DNA of 33,290 bases from positions 1-33,290 of the forward strand of contig NZ_JALHLS010000023.1 of the NCBI RefSeq assembly GCF_022844445.1. The letters are read 5' to 3'. Source of the DNA: Hyphomonas sp. (lineage in GTDB: Bacteria; Pseudomonadota; Alphaproteobacteria; Caulobacterales; Hyphomonadaceae). Of this stretch, positions 31,507 to 33,290 are shown one piece after another (position 1 is the stretch's first letter; each line of letters starts with the position of its first letter). The translations under genes and the position numbers were made by a program. The notes under the pieces were generated by a model, which saw only the letters and a list, made by a program, of their open reading frames with translations, was not told the origin of the DNA and did not search any database.

Positions 31507-33290
31507 ATGCCTTTTGACTCTCGCCTGGATACGGATGCGGCTGGCTTCCGTCTGGATGCAGCCCTTGACTGGTCGGCAGGCGGACAGTTCCGGGCCAGCG
31601 GCGCCTTCCAGCCTTCCGTCATGTCGCTTGAAGGCATCGAACGGCTCGCGACGTTCGGTTACCGCGCCCACGCGCTGACCTGCTGCCCGTGCGGTGAGGA
31701 CCATTCGGGCGAACTGCTCGCGCACAAGATTTCAATTGCAGCCATTGCCGGCACTGCGGCTTCCGGAGCCTCGGTTGGTGGCACGCAGTACGCGCCTCCG
31801 GGCTCGCCTGAAGCGCAGACCCTTAACTTAGCCGGGGAGGTCGATGGCACCATTGCAACGACCGTAACCCTTGCGGTGGGCGACATCGTCAACAGCCAGA
31901 TTGAAGTGAGCGGAGACCAGGACTGGTTCCGGATCAATCTTCAGGCCGGCGTCACGTATGAGTTCAGGCTGGATGCCACCGGGGGGACCGGACTGGGTGA
32001 CCCATTCCTTGAGATCATGAACGCCAGCGGCACGCAGCTGAAGACGAATGATGATGGCGGAACCGGCTTCAACTCCCTGCTGCGCTTCACACCGACGGCT
32101 TCGGGTACCTATTACATCAACGCGCACGGCTGGATCGACACGAACGGCGGCACGTCGACGGGCAGTTATGCACTGACGACGCAGGTGCTCCCGCCCATCC
32201 CGACCTGGACCATCGACCAGATCGGACAATACCTGGCGAATGAGGATGGTGTCGGCGTCGGCCCGCGCTGGCAAAGTTCGACGATCACCTACAATATCGA
32301 GGACCTGAACGCCAACGAACGCATCATGGCCGAACGCGCGCTTCAGATGTGGGCCGCGGCCTCTTCGCTCAGTTTCGTGCGTACGACCAGCGCCTCTGCC
32401 GGCATAACCTTTGTGAACGCCGTGGCAGACGACCCCAATGCGTCACAAGGCACAACCGATCCTGTCGCCTACGCCCGCACCAGCACTTCCGGCAACTCGA
32501 TCCTTTCGAGCCGTATCGTCATAAGCTCGAACTGGACCACACTCGATGCGAACGCGCAGGCGGGCTGGTTCGACAACTATGCGCAGCAGACCTACATCCA
32601 CGAAGTCGGGCACGCCCTCGGCCTCAGCCATCCCGGGCCTTATGACGGCACCGCAGACTACGGCACCGACAACCTCTTCACCAACGACAACTGGGCCTAC
32701 ACGGTCATGTCCTACTTCGACCAGCTCGAAGTAGGACACGGCAACTACCGTTTCGTCCTGGGTCTTCAGCAGGCCGACATCGCGGCCATCCAGCTGCTCT
32801 ACGGCACCAATCCTGCCGGTACGTTCTCCGGCAACACGACATTTGGGTTCAACTCTTCCGCTCCCGGAACAAACATCGACTGGTCTCAGTTCGTCGTCGT
32901 CCTGCCGGAAGGCACCTATCGCCGCCCGCCGGCGATGACGCTTTATGATACAAGCGGCGTCGACACGATAAACCTCTCCGGATTTTCCCAGCCGCAGATC
33001 GTGGACCTGCGGCCCGGCACCTTTTCCAGCCTCGGCGATCGTCCGGATCCGTCCATTCCGCACTACGTCAACGTGGTCGCGATTGCCGCCAACACGATCA
33101 TCGAGAATGTGATCGGCGGCTCGGGCAGAGACACGATTACCGGCAATACCGCAAACAACACGATCACATTTGGCGCTGGCGCCGATACGTTTGTATACGG
33201 ACCGAACGGCGGTGCGGACACGATCACGGACTTCTCCGTGTCCCAGGACCGTCTTGACCTGACGGCCTTTTCTTCCTCTGCCGCGCTGGC
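31507..33290 (+). CDS. Serralysin-like (M10) metalloprotease with RTX tail, cut by window end
   Basis: The open frame runs from ATG 31507 (GGAG seven bases upstream) to the end, 594 codons without a stop. An N-terminal region of about 95 residues of unclear fold, with a CCPC cluster near residue 62, is followed by a pre-peptidase (PPC) beta-domain at about 110-235, with DQDWFRINL and SGTYYINAHG. The protease domain has the zinc site HEVGHALGLSH, with His365, Glu366, His369 and His375, and the Met-turn VMSYFD with Met401. Calcium-binding repeats start near GGSGRDTITG (about 540). Such enzymes leave through a type I secretion system without a cleaved signal peptide. PPC before the catalytic domain is unusual, since PPC is normally C-terminal. 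The rest of the gene lies outside. Confidence 0.9.
   Translation, partial: MPFDSRLDTDAAGFRLDAALDWSAGGQFRASGAFQPSVMSLEGIERLATFGYRAHALTCCPCGEDHSGELLAHKISIAAIAGTAASGASVGGTQYAPPGSPEAQTLNLAGEVDGTIATTVTLAVGDIVNSQIEVSGDQDWFRINLQAGVTYEFRLDATGGTGLGDPFLEIMNASGTQLKTNDDGGTGFNSLLRFTPTASGTYYINAHGWIDTNGGTSTGSYALTTQVLPPIPTWTIDQIGQYLANEDGVGVGPRWQSSTITYNIEDLNANERIMAERALQMWAAASSLSFVRTTSASAGITFVNAVADDPNASQGTTDPVAYARTSTSGNSILSSRIVISSNWTTLDANAQAGWFDNYAQQTYIHEVGHALGLSHPGPYDGTADYGTDNLFTNDNWAYTVMSYFDQLEVGHGNYRFVLGLQQADIAAIQLLYGTNPAGTFSGNTTFGFNSSAPGTNIDWSQFVVVLPEGTYRRPPAMTLYDTSGVDTINLSGFSQPQIVDLRPGTFSSLGDRPDPSIPHYVNVVAIAANTIIENVIGGSGRDTITGNTANNTITFGAGADTFVYGPNGGADTITDFSVSQDRLDLTAFSSSAAL

Overview
The window looks like chromosomal DNA of a high-GC alphaproteobacterium. 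The codon use, the form of the S-adenosyl-methionine cycle genes and the two calcium-binding secreted proteins would suit a marine Hyphomonas-like caulobacter. That placement is an inference, since there is no rRNA to confirm it. Most of the window is one surface-polysaccharide (O-antigen, capsule or exopolysaccharide) locus. It is followed by a housekeeping block at about 27.8-31.3 kb and, at each side, by proteins of the type I secretion (RTX) class. No tRNA, rRNA or CRISPR was seen.

Layout. 1-920 holds the tail of an unknown gene and a WbpD-type acetyltransferase. 927-3690 starts with the broken-off first codons of an asparagine-synthetase gene and continues into visibly AT-richer DNA carrying a sulfotransferase and a Wzt-type ABC ATPase. 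3868-6801 holds two divergent lipoproteins, one a probable alpha/alpha-toroid protein and one unknown. 6929-7320 is a scar: a 130-bp inverted-repeat element, a fragment of an IS3-family transposase and the first ~45 codons of a UDP-GlcNAc 2-epimerase-type (WbpI/WecB) gene. 7538-8971 is an almost pure RTX-repeat protein. 8994-16053 holds two modules facing away from each other, each a glycosyltransferase plus an N-acetyl-sugar amidotransferase (WbpG family), with one HisH/HisF pair between them. 16133-16942 is the Wzm-type permease. 17256-20529 is a third related glycosyltransferase and a complete AsnB-type amidotransferase. 20934-25675 is wbpB-wbpA-glycosyltransferase-wbpE. 25693-27642 is rmlA/rmlB on the minus strand. 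27819-31307 is ahcY-purU-metK. 31507 to the end is a serralysin-like metalloprotease cut by the window edge.

How the genes work together. WbpA, WbpB, WbpE and WbpD are all present and form the known route UDP-GlcNAc -> UDP-GlcNAcA -> 3-keto -> 3-amino -> UDP-2,3-diacetamido-2,3-dideoxy-glucuronic acid. WbpG with HisH and HisF is the known machinery that turns the 3-acetamido group of such a sugar into an acetamidino group. AsnB-type enzymes in such loci commonly amidate a uronic-acid carboxyl. Four glycosyltransferases would build the repeat unit, the sulfotransferase could sulfate it, and Wzm/Wzt would export it. RmlA/RmlB supply dTDP-4-keto-6-deoxyglucose, but no RmlC or RmlD is in the window. 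The usual epimerase step (WbpI) is represented only by a broken remnant.

The locus shows repeated rearrangement: truncated asnB, truncated epimerase, a transposase relic, an ABC transporter whose two halves lie over 12 kb apart, and several short orphan reading frames at intergenic edges. The most interesting unresolved items are the doubled WbpG modules sharing one HisFH pair, the divergent lipoprotein pair, and the structured intergenic segments at 20.7-20.8 kb and 27.67-27.80 kb.
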